Position numbers and translations under genes: made by a program. From assembly GCA_001936135.1 (NCBI GenBank), contig CP012819.1, positions 496,001 to 560,000 on the forward strand: a stretch of DNA of 64,000 bases, read 5' to 3'. Below, one piece after another: positions 43,249 to 52,486 of this stretch; the stretch's first letter is position 1; the number at the start of each line of letters is the position of its first letter. Source of the stretch: Saccharomycopsis fibuligera x Saccharomycopsis cf. fibuligera. Lineage: Eukaryota > Ascomycota > Saccharomycetes > Ascoideales > Saccharomycopsidaceae. The notes beneath the pieces are model-generated. The model was not told where the DNA came from and did no database searches. It was given only the letters and a program-made list of their open reading frames with translations.

Positions 43249-44529
43249 ATGCCACTAATTGTCAAAAACAAAACTGTGCAAATATTAGTGGTGTTTCTTA
43301 TAGCGATTTCGCTAGTTTTCAATCTCAAGTACATGTCCACCAGTTATTCTGGCAGCACTGGCGAATCGCTTCGTATCAATACCAACACCAACACCAACAC
43401 CAACACCAATGTCAATAGCGTAAAACATAGCAACGATAACATTAATAATGCTGCTAACACTTTTGCTCCCACTAACAAAGAAGATGCTCAGCTAAACTCT
43501 GAGCAAATTATCTCCAAGTACTCAAAATTGCAGTACGCCTCTCTTGCGGAAAACAAAGTCAAGGGGTGTTTTGTCACATTAGCCAGAAATAATGATCTTT
43601 GGGGGCTTGTGGACTCTATCCGGTCCGTGCAAGATAGATTCAACAACAAGTTCAACTACGATTGGATCTTCTTAAACGATGAGGAATTTACTGACGAGTT
43701 TAAAAAAGTCACCACATCGCTTATTACTGGACAAACAAAGTACGGCAAAATTCCAACTGAACATTGGCAATTTCCTGAATCTTTGGACTTGGAAAAGGCT
43801 GCAAAAGCTAGAGAAGAGCTAGCTTCCAAAGGGGTGATTTATGCTGATTCAGTGTCCTATAGACACATGTGCCGTTTTGAATCCGGCTTTTTTTATAAAC
43901 ACCCATTACTAGATGATTATGACTGGTACTGGAGAGTGGAACCAGACATCAAGTTTTTCTGCGACATTAACTACGATTTGTTCAAATATATGGAGGAAAA
44001 CCAAAAGACTTATGGATTTGCCATATCTATCCATGAATTCGAAGCAACCATTCCAACGCTATGGGCCCATACTAAGAAATTCCTTGCTGAAAACCCACAA
44101 TACGTGGCTAAAAACAACTTGCTTGACTTTATTTCCAACGACAAAGGCTCCACTTACAACTTGTGTCACTTCTGGAGTAATTTTGAAATTGTTAACTTGA
44201 AATTTTTCAGATCCAAAGCATACGAAGACTATTTCCAATATTTGGATAAGACCAATAACTTTTTTTACGAGCGCTGGGGTGATGCTCCTATTCATTCCAT
44301 AGCGGCTGCGTTGTTTTTGGATAAGAGTGAAATTCACATGTTTAACGATATCGGGTATAGTCATTCTGTTTACCAAAATTGTCCAATTGAAGATGAGGTT
44401 AGATTAAGTAAGCATTGTGCTTGTAATCCAAATAATGATTTTACTTTTAGAGGATATAGTTGTTCTACTAGATATTTTGATGTTCAAGGCATTCCAAAGC
44501 CAAAGAATTGGAAGGACTTTACCCAGTGA
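43249..44529 (+). CDS. Alpha-1,2-mannosyltransferase of the KRE2/MNT1 family (GT15)
   Basis: A 426-residue Golgi type II enzyme that adds alpha-1,2-mannose from GDP-Man to O-linked (and in part N-linked) glycans. The hydrophobic anchor lies at about residues 10-27 (VQILVVFLIAISLVFNL), followed by a stem with an Asn-Thr dipeptide repeat (about residues 44-53). Catalytic-domain signatures are KGCFVTLARNNDLWGL, YDWIFLNDEEF, DYDWYWRVEPDIKFFCD (metal/nucleotide site), YNLCHFWSNFEI with the family's active-site Glu, and FYERWGDAPIHSIAA. These place it with Mnt1/Mnt2/Ktr1. The ATG at 43249 is used; the frame is open two codons further up but without an ATG. Length (Mnt1 is about 431) fits. Single paralogue identity is not certain. 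Confidence 0.93.
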   Translation: MPLIVKNKTVQILVVFLIAISLVFNLKYMSTSYSGSTGESLRINTNTNTNTNTNVNSVKHSNDNINNAANTFAPTNKEDAQLNSEQIISKYSKLQYASLAENKVKGCFVTLARNNDLWGLVDSIRSVQDRFNNKFNYDWIFLNDEEFTDEFKKVTTSLITGQTKYGKIPTEHWQFPESLDLEKAAKAREELASKGVIYADSVSYRHMCRFESGFFYKHPLLDDYDWYWRVEPDIKFFCDINYDLFKYMEENQKTYGFAISIHEFEATIPTLWAHTKKFLAENPQYVAKNNLLDFISNDKGSTYNLCHFWSNFEIVNLKFFRSKAYEDYFQYLDKTNNFFYERWGDAPIHSIAAALFLDKSEIHMFNDIGYSHSVYQNCPIEDEVRLSKHCACNPNNDFTFRGYSCSTRYFDVQGIPKPKNWKDFTQ

Positions 44530-45730
44530 GTGGTTGTGTTCCTGCTTGGTTTGTTTTGGCTTGTTACTTTTTTCTTTTCTTGTTTTTTTAGTATTTTTCT
44601 AGTTCTGTTTCGTTGAACGTATTATTCTTAAAATTACTCATTCGTTATGCCAAATGAAGAACACTCGTTAAAAGCAAAAAGAAAGAAGCAAGTAAGAAAC
44701 TACACAAAAATTTAATTAGACGAAAAATAAGCTGCTTTGTAAAGGTGGCTGATCAAGTCAATGATCAATTGTTCATCATAAAACACACTCGTCTAGCCAT
44801 TGCCGCAAAATTAATAATACTTTCCTGTTTTTATTTCTTTTTGAGTAACTTTGTCCTCATGATTCTGGTTCGAAGGGAACAACAGCAGCAATCTAAGAGC
44901 AAAAAAAATAAATAAAAAACAAACAAACAAACAAACAAACAAACAGAGAAAGCCCATACGTTAAAAATGAAATATATAAGCTTGAATAGCCTGCACAAGT
45001 ATCTTTGCAAAATTAGCAGAATCTGCATTACCTTCAGAGCACAACATCAGTATCGGTTTCTTTTATCCATCATTGCTAGCCAATCATTATTGGTAATTGC
45101 ACTTCATAACTGTCGTTCATCGTCATTATTAGCATTAAATATGTCGTCATCGTGATCCATTGGACCATTCCTCTACTTTCGTTCATATGCAAATTCGTAT
45201 TTGTTTTGTGTTTTTTGACTTGTTTCTTTTTAACGCGACTATGTCTTGGTCGCTTAACTCGCATCATGCTCTTGCGATTCTATTTTCTAGGTTATTCATT
45301 CTATCTCATTCAATTTTTATTGTTACAGTACAGATATGTTCCCATAGAACTCTATGCAATGAAATGCCTACGGGACCGGAAATCCGAGCTTAGATGCAAC
45401 CGCAGATGTAAAATTTTTGTAACTTTTACGCAAAATGACGATAGGAAGGCTCTTACATGCCTAGATTAACCTCTGCATGTCGCCTGGCATTTATCTTAGC
45501 AACAGCACAGACTTGATTGATATTCTGAGAACGGCTGCCTCGCCAGCGTGCATGCAAAGCCAAATTGATACTATGTCGCTTACAGACTTCGACTTGGAAT
45601 TGCAATGGAACCATAGATTGAATTAAATATGACGAATAACAAAAAAATAAAAGAAAAATGGCGTATTTTTCATAATTAACTAATACATAACCTGCAAATA
45701 AAAACTCAGAAGTAGCCATCTACTTGATGT
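44530..45730. other. Convergent intergenic region, mannosyltransferase and RPN9
   Basis: 1.2 kb, long for two converging 3' ends. It contains six CAAA repeats (44920-44943). Short open frames on both strands show no family. Nothing else seen. Confidence 0.5.
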
Positions 45731-46975
45731 TCAAGCTTCTGACCAAATGCCCTCACCACTATGTTCCACAAACCCGCTCAATTTATCCACGTTGCTGCTC
45801 CAATTCACCAACTTTTCCTTCATAGAAGCAATTTGCTCCTTGTTCATGATTCTTGGTTGGACCCAGCTGACGGTAACAGTTTGGTTGATTTGGTCAATGA
45901 ATCCTTTTATTAATCCGAGGCTCAAAGCTCTCATCACCAAGAATTCAACCTCATTGACTGAAGTTAATGTATTCTCACTGATCTCTTTGAAGCTCAAAAT
46001 TCTCTTGCCGTTTGGCTTTTCAAAAATTGATTCAGTTAGTGACATGAGGCAAATTTTCTGTTTCAAGAAATGAATATTAGCATTCAATAATGGTGATTTG
46101 GCTTCGATGGTAGGCAACGCTTGGTGAAATTTTTTCAAATTGCCCTGGTTCAAATAGAACAACACATCTCTGAGCCAAGAGTATTCAGAGTTGTTGAGAC
46201 TGTTCAAAATATCATGCAATAGCAATTCGCCGAAATTGTATATATCGTCACCTAACAATGCAGCAATGCTCAACTCATATGCAATCTTGGCCTTTTCTTG
46301 GGGAGACACTCTAGTGGCTAAGAACTGCTTATCCAACGAAGAAAGATACAACAATGTGTTTCTGTAGAAATTATTGTAGTCGTGTTTCAATTTGTAGAAT
46401 TCGGCATTGGTGGAGTAGAATGCAGCATTAATCTTATGGTTGATAGTATTCAAAGCGTCAATCTCTTTTTGCAACTTGTTCAATGATTTTCTCGAGTCTT
46501 CGAAATTGTCCAAGTATAGGTTGACCCTTGCAATGGAGATTTGCAAAAAAATATGTGCTTCAAACTTGTCGTCGAGCTGGTTGTACGATTCATGCAATCC
46601 AAGACTGAACCCTGACTTGCGCTCTTCTTCAGATGGCAACTCCTTAACAATCTTTTTGTCATTGTCTAGCAAATACTGGAGTTTCTGTTTATTGTCTTCG
46701 ATTTCGTCAATGCTCAAAAGCAAAAACTCAACAAACTTCACTTGGTTCAACTTCTTGTAAAATCTAGAGATGAAATCGTTGAAAAGTCTCAAGCGAGTGC
46801 CTTTGGAGTTAGCATCGTGATAGAACTCATCAAGGCTGTCTGTCAATTGGTGCCACAATTTTCTTTCATAGAGATCTTCAAGGGTGTAGTAGAGCCCAGT
46901 GAGGTCCTCGTTGCTTTCGAGACGCAAGGTGGAAAGGATATTGGAAACATCGTCGTCAATGTCAATGGCGCTCAT
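45731..46975 (-). CDS. RPN9: 26S proteasome lid subunit Rpn9
   Basis: A 414-residue lid subunit of the 19S regulatory particle, built of helical repeats plus a C-terminal PCI domain (about residues 230-385). ERKLWHQLTDSLDEFY, KVNQVKFVEFLLLSI-type and HKINAAFYSTNAEFYKLKHDYNNFYRNTLLYLS stretches match Rpn9/PSMD13, as do ILSFKEISENTLTSVNEVEFLVMRALSLGLIKGFIDQ and VSWVQPRIM at the winged helix. Length fits the yeast subunit (393). Two PACE-like sites lie 90 and 160 bp upstream, consistent with Rpn4 control of proteasome genes. Divergent from the SUR1-type gene 3.9 kb away. Confidence 0.95.
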   Translation of the reverse strand: MSAIDIDDDVSNILSTLRLESNEDLTGLYYTLEDLYERKLWHQLTDSLDEFYHDANSKGTRLRLFNDFISRFYKKLNQVKFVEFLLLSIDEIEDNKQKLQYLLDNDKKIVKELPSEEERKSGFSLGLHESYNQLDDKFEAHIFLQISIARVNLYLDNFEDSRKSLNKLQKEIDALNTINHKINAAFYSTNAEFYKLKHDYNNFYRNTLLYLSSLDKQFLATRVSPQEKAKIAYELSIAALLGDDIYNFGELLLHDILNSLNNSEYSWLRDVLFYLNQGNLKKFHQALPTIEAKSPLLNANIHFLKQKICLMSLTESIFEKPNGKRILSFKEISENTLTSVNEVEFLVMRALSLGLIKGFIDQINQTVTVSWVQPRIMNKEQIASMKEKLVNWSSNVDKLSGFVEHSGEGIWSEA

Positions 46976-47062
46976 TTTTCTCCTATTATTGGCTTGTTCT
47001 TATTACTGCTACTGTTCCTGTGCGAGGGTCGATAACCTATAACGTAAAAGGCGTATGCTATG

Positions 47063-47141
47063 TGTGGCAAAAGATATGTTTTATATGAATAGACCTCAGC
47101 GAATCTATGTCACCAGCGTCAGGGCAAAGTCTGGTGGCAAT
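47063..47141. promoter_or_regulatory. Two PACE-like (Rpn4) sites upstream of RPN9
   Basis: TGTGGCAAA at 47063-47071 and GGTGGCAAT at 47133-47141 each match the baker's yeast proteasome-associated control element GGTGGCAAA at 8 of 9 positions. Both have the same orientation and lie 88 and 158 bp before the RPN9 ATG. Candida Rpn4 sites can differ, so use is inferred. Confidence 0.5.
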
Positions 47142-48466
47142 CTCTGTTTCTGCTTCTGTCTCTGTTTTTGCCATACAGCATTCAGTTCAGGCGCTGCGCT
47201 CTCAAAAATTCAAAAATCGAAAACATAGATGCGGTTGCGAGCGATGCGCGCCTCCGCACGTGGGATCCAGTACCAGGGGTCTTCGCAGGGGTCTTTGGCA
47301 CCGTGCTACACACAAATATAGTGGTATATTTGCCAACGCCGGCTGTGGCATTACCACCGTTACACGCCCTTCCTTAAAAACCGGATACACATGGAACCGA
47401 TGAAACCCCCGGCCAAGGGACGTAAAAGATATAGGCGCATACTGTGAACTGCCCATTTTGGCTTGTTTTTGCACAACCGTGAAAGGGCCCCCGAAGGGCC
47501 GCCCCATCCAGAGGGCCCGCGGAGCTGCATCTGACAAAGTAACGTGCCGGCTATATGCTATATGGGACGCCTCACATGTCGCTGTAGGCCTTCCGTGGGC
47601 GACGCTTATGGTGCAAGCTCACAATTTTTATGTCCACACAGGGTATGTTTTTCTTTTCGGTTTTAACCCTTAATTTTTAATTCTTGAATCTCAACTTTCA
47701 CTTTTATTTTTATTTCTATTTTTACTTTTTTTCATTTTTTATTTTTTATGCGGTTTTATTTTTTTTTTTTTTTTTTTTGAAGAGAATGACTGTGCGGCCG
47801 TGGTCATGGTCGTGGCCGTCGCAGTAGCATGGCCTTCATCTTCATCCCTTCGCCGACGGCCGACAGCCAAAATCCGACGACGGGCGCAAGCAAAGCGCCG
47901 GCTTGTAACTTGCAACCCACCGCCGACAGCGTTGTTTCCTGTGTATATAACAAAGCATTATAGTGCTGTTCTGCATCAACAACGCTTGTTAAACGATGGG
48001 CACTCGTCGACATCGGCGCTTCGCGATACTTTTCGATCCGCCGGCGGACGGATCCGTGGACCGGATCGGCCAATGCGCCATCCGTAGATGAACGCAGGCG
48101 GTTTTGAGTCAACCAGGAACGCGCAAGATCGGGATCTAAAGTTTCCCGAATGGGCCATCCGGCGGCAAGATCCGGCACACACACCGTGTCCTCACAGCGC
48201 GGCATATTATGTTTTGGGCAACACAATGCCTGTATTTGGATGGATTAGCTCCAACATAGCATGCGCTACTCTATAGCACATAGAAGAAAAAAAAGCGACA
48301 TTGAGCGAGGAGCAAACTCCGGCAGCTAGCGAGCTGGAGCGGAGTAGCCAAATACTGGAACCGACAATCGGTTGGCTGGCCGGTTGGTTGGTTGTATTGG
48401 CTGTACGCTGCGTAGCGCTCGCTAGCGATGGAGTCCAGCGGGCCCACTGGCAGTTGACCATGGCGT

Positions 48467-48508
48467 GCGATGGACCATTTGCGATGGACCATTTGCGATG
48501 GACCGTTG
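48467..48508. repeat. Three tandem 14-bp repeats
   Basis: GCGATGGACCATTT occurs at 48467-48480 and 48481-48494, then as GCGATGGACCGTTG at 48495-48508, followed by a partial GCGAT. Confidence 0.85.
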
Positions 48509-49051
48509 GCGATATTTCAGTGGCAGACAACGAAACGGTAGTGCACAGTGACGAGGGCCCGCAGCGCTTGCTTGATTGGGTATCGATATTGAGATCATCT
48601 CATGCGGCGTATCGTGGGCGTTGCTATCCAACAATAGTTCGCAACTAGGACAAACAAGCACAAATAATCAGAAATAATAGCTGTCTCCCTCTAAGCATTT
48701 GCTCGGATTGTGTGACTTCAGCATAGCGTATCCACTTTTTTCTTTTTCTCACTCGAGCGCTACCGCTTTGTGTAATCTGAAACGCGGAGGGCGGGAATTA
48801 CATCATTGGTAGGATAGGCCCGAGCTTGGACTAGTAACAGCAGCGGTTGTGCTATGGCAGCGGTAGCGATAGCAGAAAGATATGGTTGGGCTGCGCTAGG
48901 GCGCGGTGGCCAGCATAACTTGCTGGCCTGCCAGAGCCGCCAATAAACAACCAGAGCTGATTGCCATGTGGTGCAGCTGTTTGATTGATTGCTCAGGGGG
49001 TGGGCCGGCAGGTTAGCGGATATCCAGGCGGCGGCTAATCTGCACCAAGAC

Positions 49052-49094
49052 ATGGCAAATTGCAATTTGCAAATTGCAAATTGCAATTTGCCAT
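49052..49094. repeat. Perfect inverted repeat, 19-bp arms and 5-bp loop
   Basis: ATGGCAAATTGCAATTTGC is followed by AAATT and then the exact reverse complement. The arms are themselves made of GCAAATT/AATTTGC words. It lies in the GC-rich island about 1.75 kb upstream of the SUR1-type ATG. Confidence 0.85.
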
Positions 49095-50842
49095 TTGCGA
49101 TCAGTATTGGCAACTGTCTATCAGAACGTGATTAGCTTATTGTTTTCCTTCTTTTCACCGTATGGACCGCTGGCAACGCTGCGCCGTCTGAACTGGGTTG
49201 TGGCTGAGATCGGATCGCGAGCGCTGCACGGTTAGAAAAACACCAGTATGTGTAAGTACACTTACGGGAACGCGCCATAGTTAGCGCTCCAGCAGCAAGC
49301 AAGAAAAGGAGTACCAGTCAATGGCAAGAGCGCTATAGCAACAGCGCAACCACGCTGCGATGTTGTGGACCACAATAAGTGGCAACGGTCGCACAGCGTC
49401 GAGGCAGCAGCGTCACTTGCAAAAGAATATTCTTGTTGCGGAGTATGGCAGAGCTCAACTGACATACATGGCTGGAGCTCGTTGGAAGGGCATATTTGCT
49501 CTGGAATTGGCCATGTTGGAGATCACCGTTAATGGCCGACCACGCTGAGCCATAGCCAGCCGGCAGCTCCACGGGGCTACAGCGATCGCTACAGTCGCTA
49601 CAATCTCTGCTCTGGTGTGACGCTCAGCCGGCCACAACAAGCCAAAGACGAGCACGCGCGTTGTTTAACACCGCCAGTGGGGCGGTCACCGCTGGAACTG
49701 GAGCAGGGCGGATTTAAACATTTGCCATACGCAGTTTACGCGGTTTTACGCTATAGCATGCCCGCTGCTTTTGTCTGCTGCGGTGTACAGCGAGGCTGAG
49801 CTGGGTGTGTGCCAGTAGGTATTGCGGGTAAGTGCAGCTACTGGCACATGACGCAATAGGTTGCAATAGGTTGCATAGGGCAGTACGCTGCATTGCTGTA
49901 GTGCGCAGTGGTGTTGGGTGAAAGCAACGCATAAATCTGCAGGGCGCGGGTAAACGCCAGTGCTAGTAGGGCGGGCGGTATGCGGTGTAGCGCGTCAGGG
50001 TGCGTGGGAGCAGTGCTGTGGCAATAGCTGGTGGGGAGGAGAGTGGTGGGAGTTTGTTGATAAGCGCCGACGCCAGCGACAAAAGAAAGAAAGAGCGAAA
50101 AAAACTGCGGAAATGGGGCAGTAATAGCGGTAAAAGAGTAAAAAAATTAAAAAAAAAAAAAAAATAAAATAAATAAAAAAAAAAAAAAAAAAAAAAAAAA
50201 ATCAAGTAAAATCAAGTAAAAATTAAGTGAAATAGAATTATAATCGGCAATCATCCAAAACGACAAGTAACACAATAATCCAATAAATCATCCCTCTCCT
50301 GCTCATCCCATCCTCCTTACTTACTCTTTTCTTCTTTTTCTCTTCGTCTCTTCTTATTTCCTTCCTCTACTGCTCTACCGCCCTACTACTACTAGTACTA
50401 CCATCACAAACGACTTTTCTGTTTCGTTGTTCTTTTCCTTCCTTTTCTCTTACTCCAGCCCCCCTCATCTGCCCCCTTGCCCCGGTTCGGCATTTGCACT
50501 CCATTGCACTGCGCATCCGCGTTTCATCGCTTCATCGCTTCTTCTCGTGTTTTTTTTTTTTTTTTTTTTTTTAGCTTTGTTATTTTTTTTTCTTTTCTGA
50601 CTTAATTTTTTTAAACCTTTTATTGAATCCCAAATTCTCTGCCTATTTTCCTCTATCGGCTACAGGTTCTCTCAAGTGTATCAGAGAGAACTAGACATCA
50701 CTGACTTATCCGAACTTCAACCTCACTCTGTTGCACACTGCATGCTCATATCTGTGCAACGAGCCCATTGAAACACCACTCACTTTATTCGCTCCCTGCA
50801 TCTCCGACTCATCTTCAAATACTCAGTACCCAAATAAACAAC

Positions 50843-52024
50843 ATGAAGAAAGAATTGAGATTTCTTATATGGGCCCACTTGGTGGTGATATTGTTTCTCC
50901 TCTACCAAGTCTCCGACTTGATGACTTTGATCTACGACGACACGTTTCAAGACTCCCTTTCCAGTGTCGATCTAAATCCTCCTGAGGGCGGCCATCTCAA
51001 CAGACCAGAACTCATCCCCAAGATCATTCACCAAACTTACAAAAACAGCACCATTCCGGAAAAATGGAAGGAGGGCCAGCAAGCTTGTATTGACTTGCAT
51101 CCAGATTACCAGTACATTTTGTGGACAGACACCATGGCCAGAGAATTCATTTCCGACCATTATCCTTGGTTCTTGAAGACTTTCGATAACTACAAGTATC
51201 CTATTCAAAGGGCTGATTCCATCAGATATTTTGTACTTAATCACTATGGTGGGATCTATATCGATTTGGACGATGGTTGTCAACGTAAGTTGGATCCGTT
51301 GTTGGCAGTGCCGGCTTTTGTGCGCAAAACTGCTCCTTCTGGCATCTCCAATGATGTAATGGGCTCAGTGCCAAGACATCCATTTTTCCAAAAAGTGCTT
51401 GACTCTTTGGAAAAATATAACCACAACTACTTAGTACCATACATCACCGTGATGTACACCACTGGACCGCTTTTCCTTTCAGTTATTTGGAAACGTTACA
51501 AAAGATGGGGTGTTCCTGAAGGCGGCGTGGTCAGAATCTTGCAACCGGATGATTACAAAAGACACACCTACTCTTTTTTCAAGATTGTCAAAGGTGATTC
51601 GTGGCATTTGAATGATGCCCAATTCATCAAAAGTTTGGCTCATCATATTGTTGAATGTGTTATTGCTGGCTTTTTGCTTGCTTTTGTCGTTTTCTACTTG
51701 GAGTGGAAGTTGTACAAATGGTTGCAAAATGGCAACTATGTCAGAATCAGAAACCAAATTTACAAAACCTTGCATATGAAAGTCGCCGATGATGATCTCC
51801 CATACTATGTTGTCAACAATAGTGATGGTGAACCAAATATTCATAGACAAACATCTGCTGGTCAAACTGGTACCTATAGTGCTAGCAATGGAATGTTGAA
51901 ACTTGTTGGCTTGCAATCCAACATTTTAGATCAATTCACCGGCAAGAAGATCAATAGAAATAGAAAAGATTCGAATATCATCTTGCCAAATGTTGATATT
52001 GAGCTCAATTTTACCGATGAGTAG
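50843..52024 (+). CDS. SUR1: MIPC synthase catalytic subunit, SUR1/CSH1-type mannosyltransferase (GT32)
   Basis: A 393-residue Golgi membrane enzyme. With Csg2 it transfers mannose from GDP-Man to inositolphosphoceramide, forming MIPC. The start at 50843 gives MKKELRFLIWAHLVVILFLLY, which aligns with Sur1 (MRKELKYLI...); an upstream open stretch of 25 codons is probably leader. After a first membrane segment (about residues 8-25) come LIPKIIHQTYKNSTIPEKWK, PDYQYILWTD, ADSIRYFVLNHYGGIYIDLDDGC (the DxD site), NDVMGSVPRHPFF, GPLFLSVIWK and SSWHL-like DSWHLND. A second hydrophobic segment lies near 290-310. The tail is charged. Length is close to baker's yeast Sur1 (382). A 9-codon uORF at 50742-50771 precedes it. 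Confidence 0.94.
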   Translation: MKKELRFLIWAHLVVILFLLYQVSDLMTLIYDDTFQDSLSSVDLNPPEGGHLNRPELIPKIIHQTYKNSTIPEKWKEGQQACIDLHPDYQYILWTDTMAREFISDHYPWFLKTFDNYKYPIQRADSIRYFVLNHYGGIYIDLDDGCQRKLDPLLAVPAFVRKTAPSGISNDVMGSVPRHPFFQKVLDSLEKYNHNYLVPYITVMYTTGPLFLSVIWKRYKRWGVPEGGVVRILQPDDYKRHTYSFFKIVKGDSWHLNDAQFIKSLAHHIVECVIAGFLLAFVVFYLEWKLYKWLQNGNYVRIRNQIYKTLHMKVADDDLPYYVVNNSDGEPNIHRQTSAGQTGTYSASNGMLKLVGLQSNILDQFTGKKINRNRKDSNIILPNVDIELNFTDE

Positions 52025-52440
52025 ACAGGTGAACTGAATTGGGTTACTTTTTTGAAAAAAATTAAAAAAATTAAAAAAAAAAAAAAAGGAAAAGAAATAA
52101 TAGCATCTGCTCATCAAAAAGCAGCATTAACAATAACAATAATACCAAATCAATGAATGTGATTGATTTTATTAATCAATCACCCTCCTAATGATATACT
52201 ATGTTTTTTTTGCTTCCCTGCCTTGCTTATGGTTATGACATGTTATGTTAGTCTATACATTTTTGTTTTTTGTCTTTGAACTTTTCATCCATCCGCCATT
52301 TCTGCAATTTTTCTGCCATGTTCTTAATCTTTTGTCGCCATTTATTACTGTCATTGTTGAGCTTTTTTCATTTTTCATTTTCATTTATAATTGGGTTTGT
52401 TTTTTTAATCACTTTGAAATTTAAATTGGGTTTGTGTTTA

Positions 52441-52486
<46 letters not shown>

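Larger units (their letters stand above)
46976..50842. other. GC-rich gene-free island between RPN9 and SUR1-type gene
   Basis: 3.87 kb between divergent starts. From about 47100 to 50130 the G+C content is clearly higher than in the rest of the window. It holds CGG/CCG palindromes (48035-48067), a 14-bp tandem repeat (48467-48508) and a perfect 43-bp hairpin (49052-49094). Open frames on both strands are side effects of the base composition: many lack an ATG and none resembles a family. The right end turns into A- and T-runs (50140-50200, 50548-50572) and a pyrimidine-rich leader, which is the SUR1-type promoter. Confidence 0.6.

Noticed and set aside
47202-49932. Many overlapping open frames of 60-140 codons on both strands in the GC-rich island
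   Set aside because: They follow from low stop-codon frequency in GC-rich DNA, several start at non-ATG codons, and none shows a domain or membrane pattern.
46976-50842. Centromere
   Set aside because: The region is gene-free, but no long flanking inverted repeats were seen, the composition is GC-rich rather than AT-rich, and there is no direct evidence.
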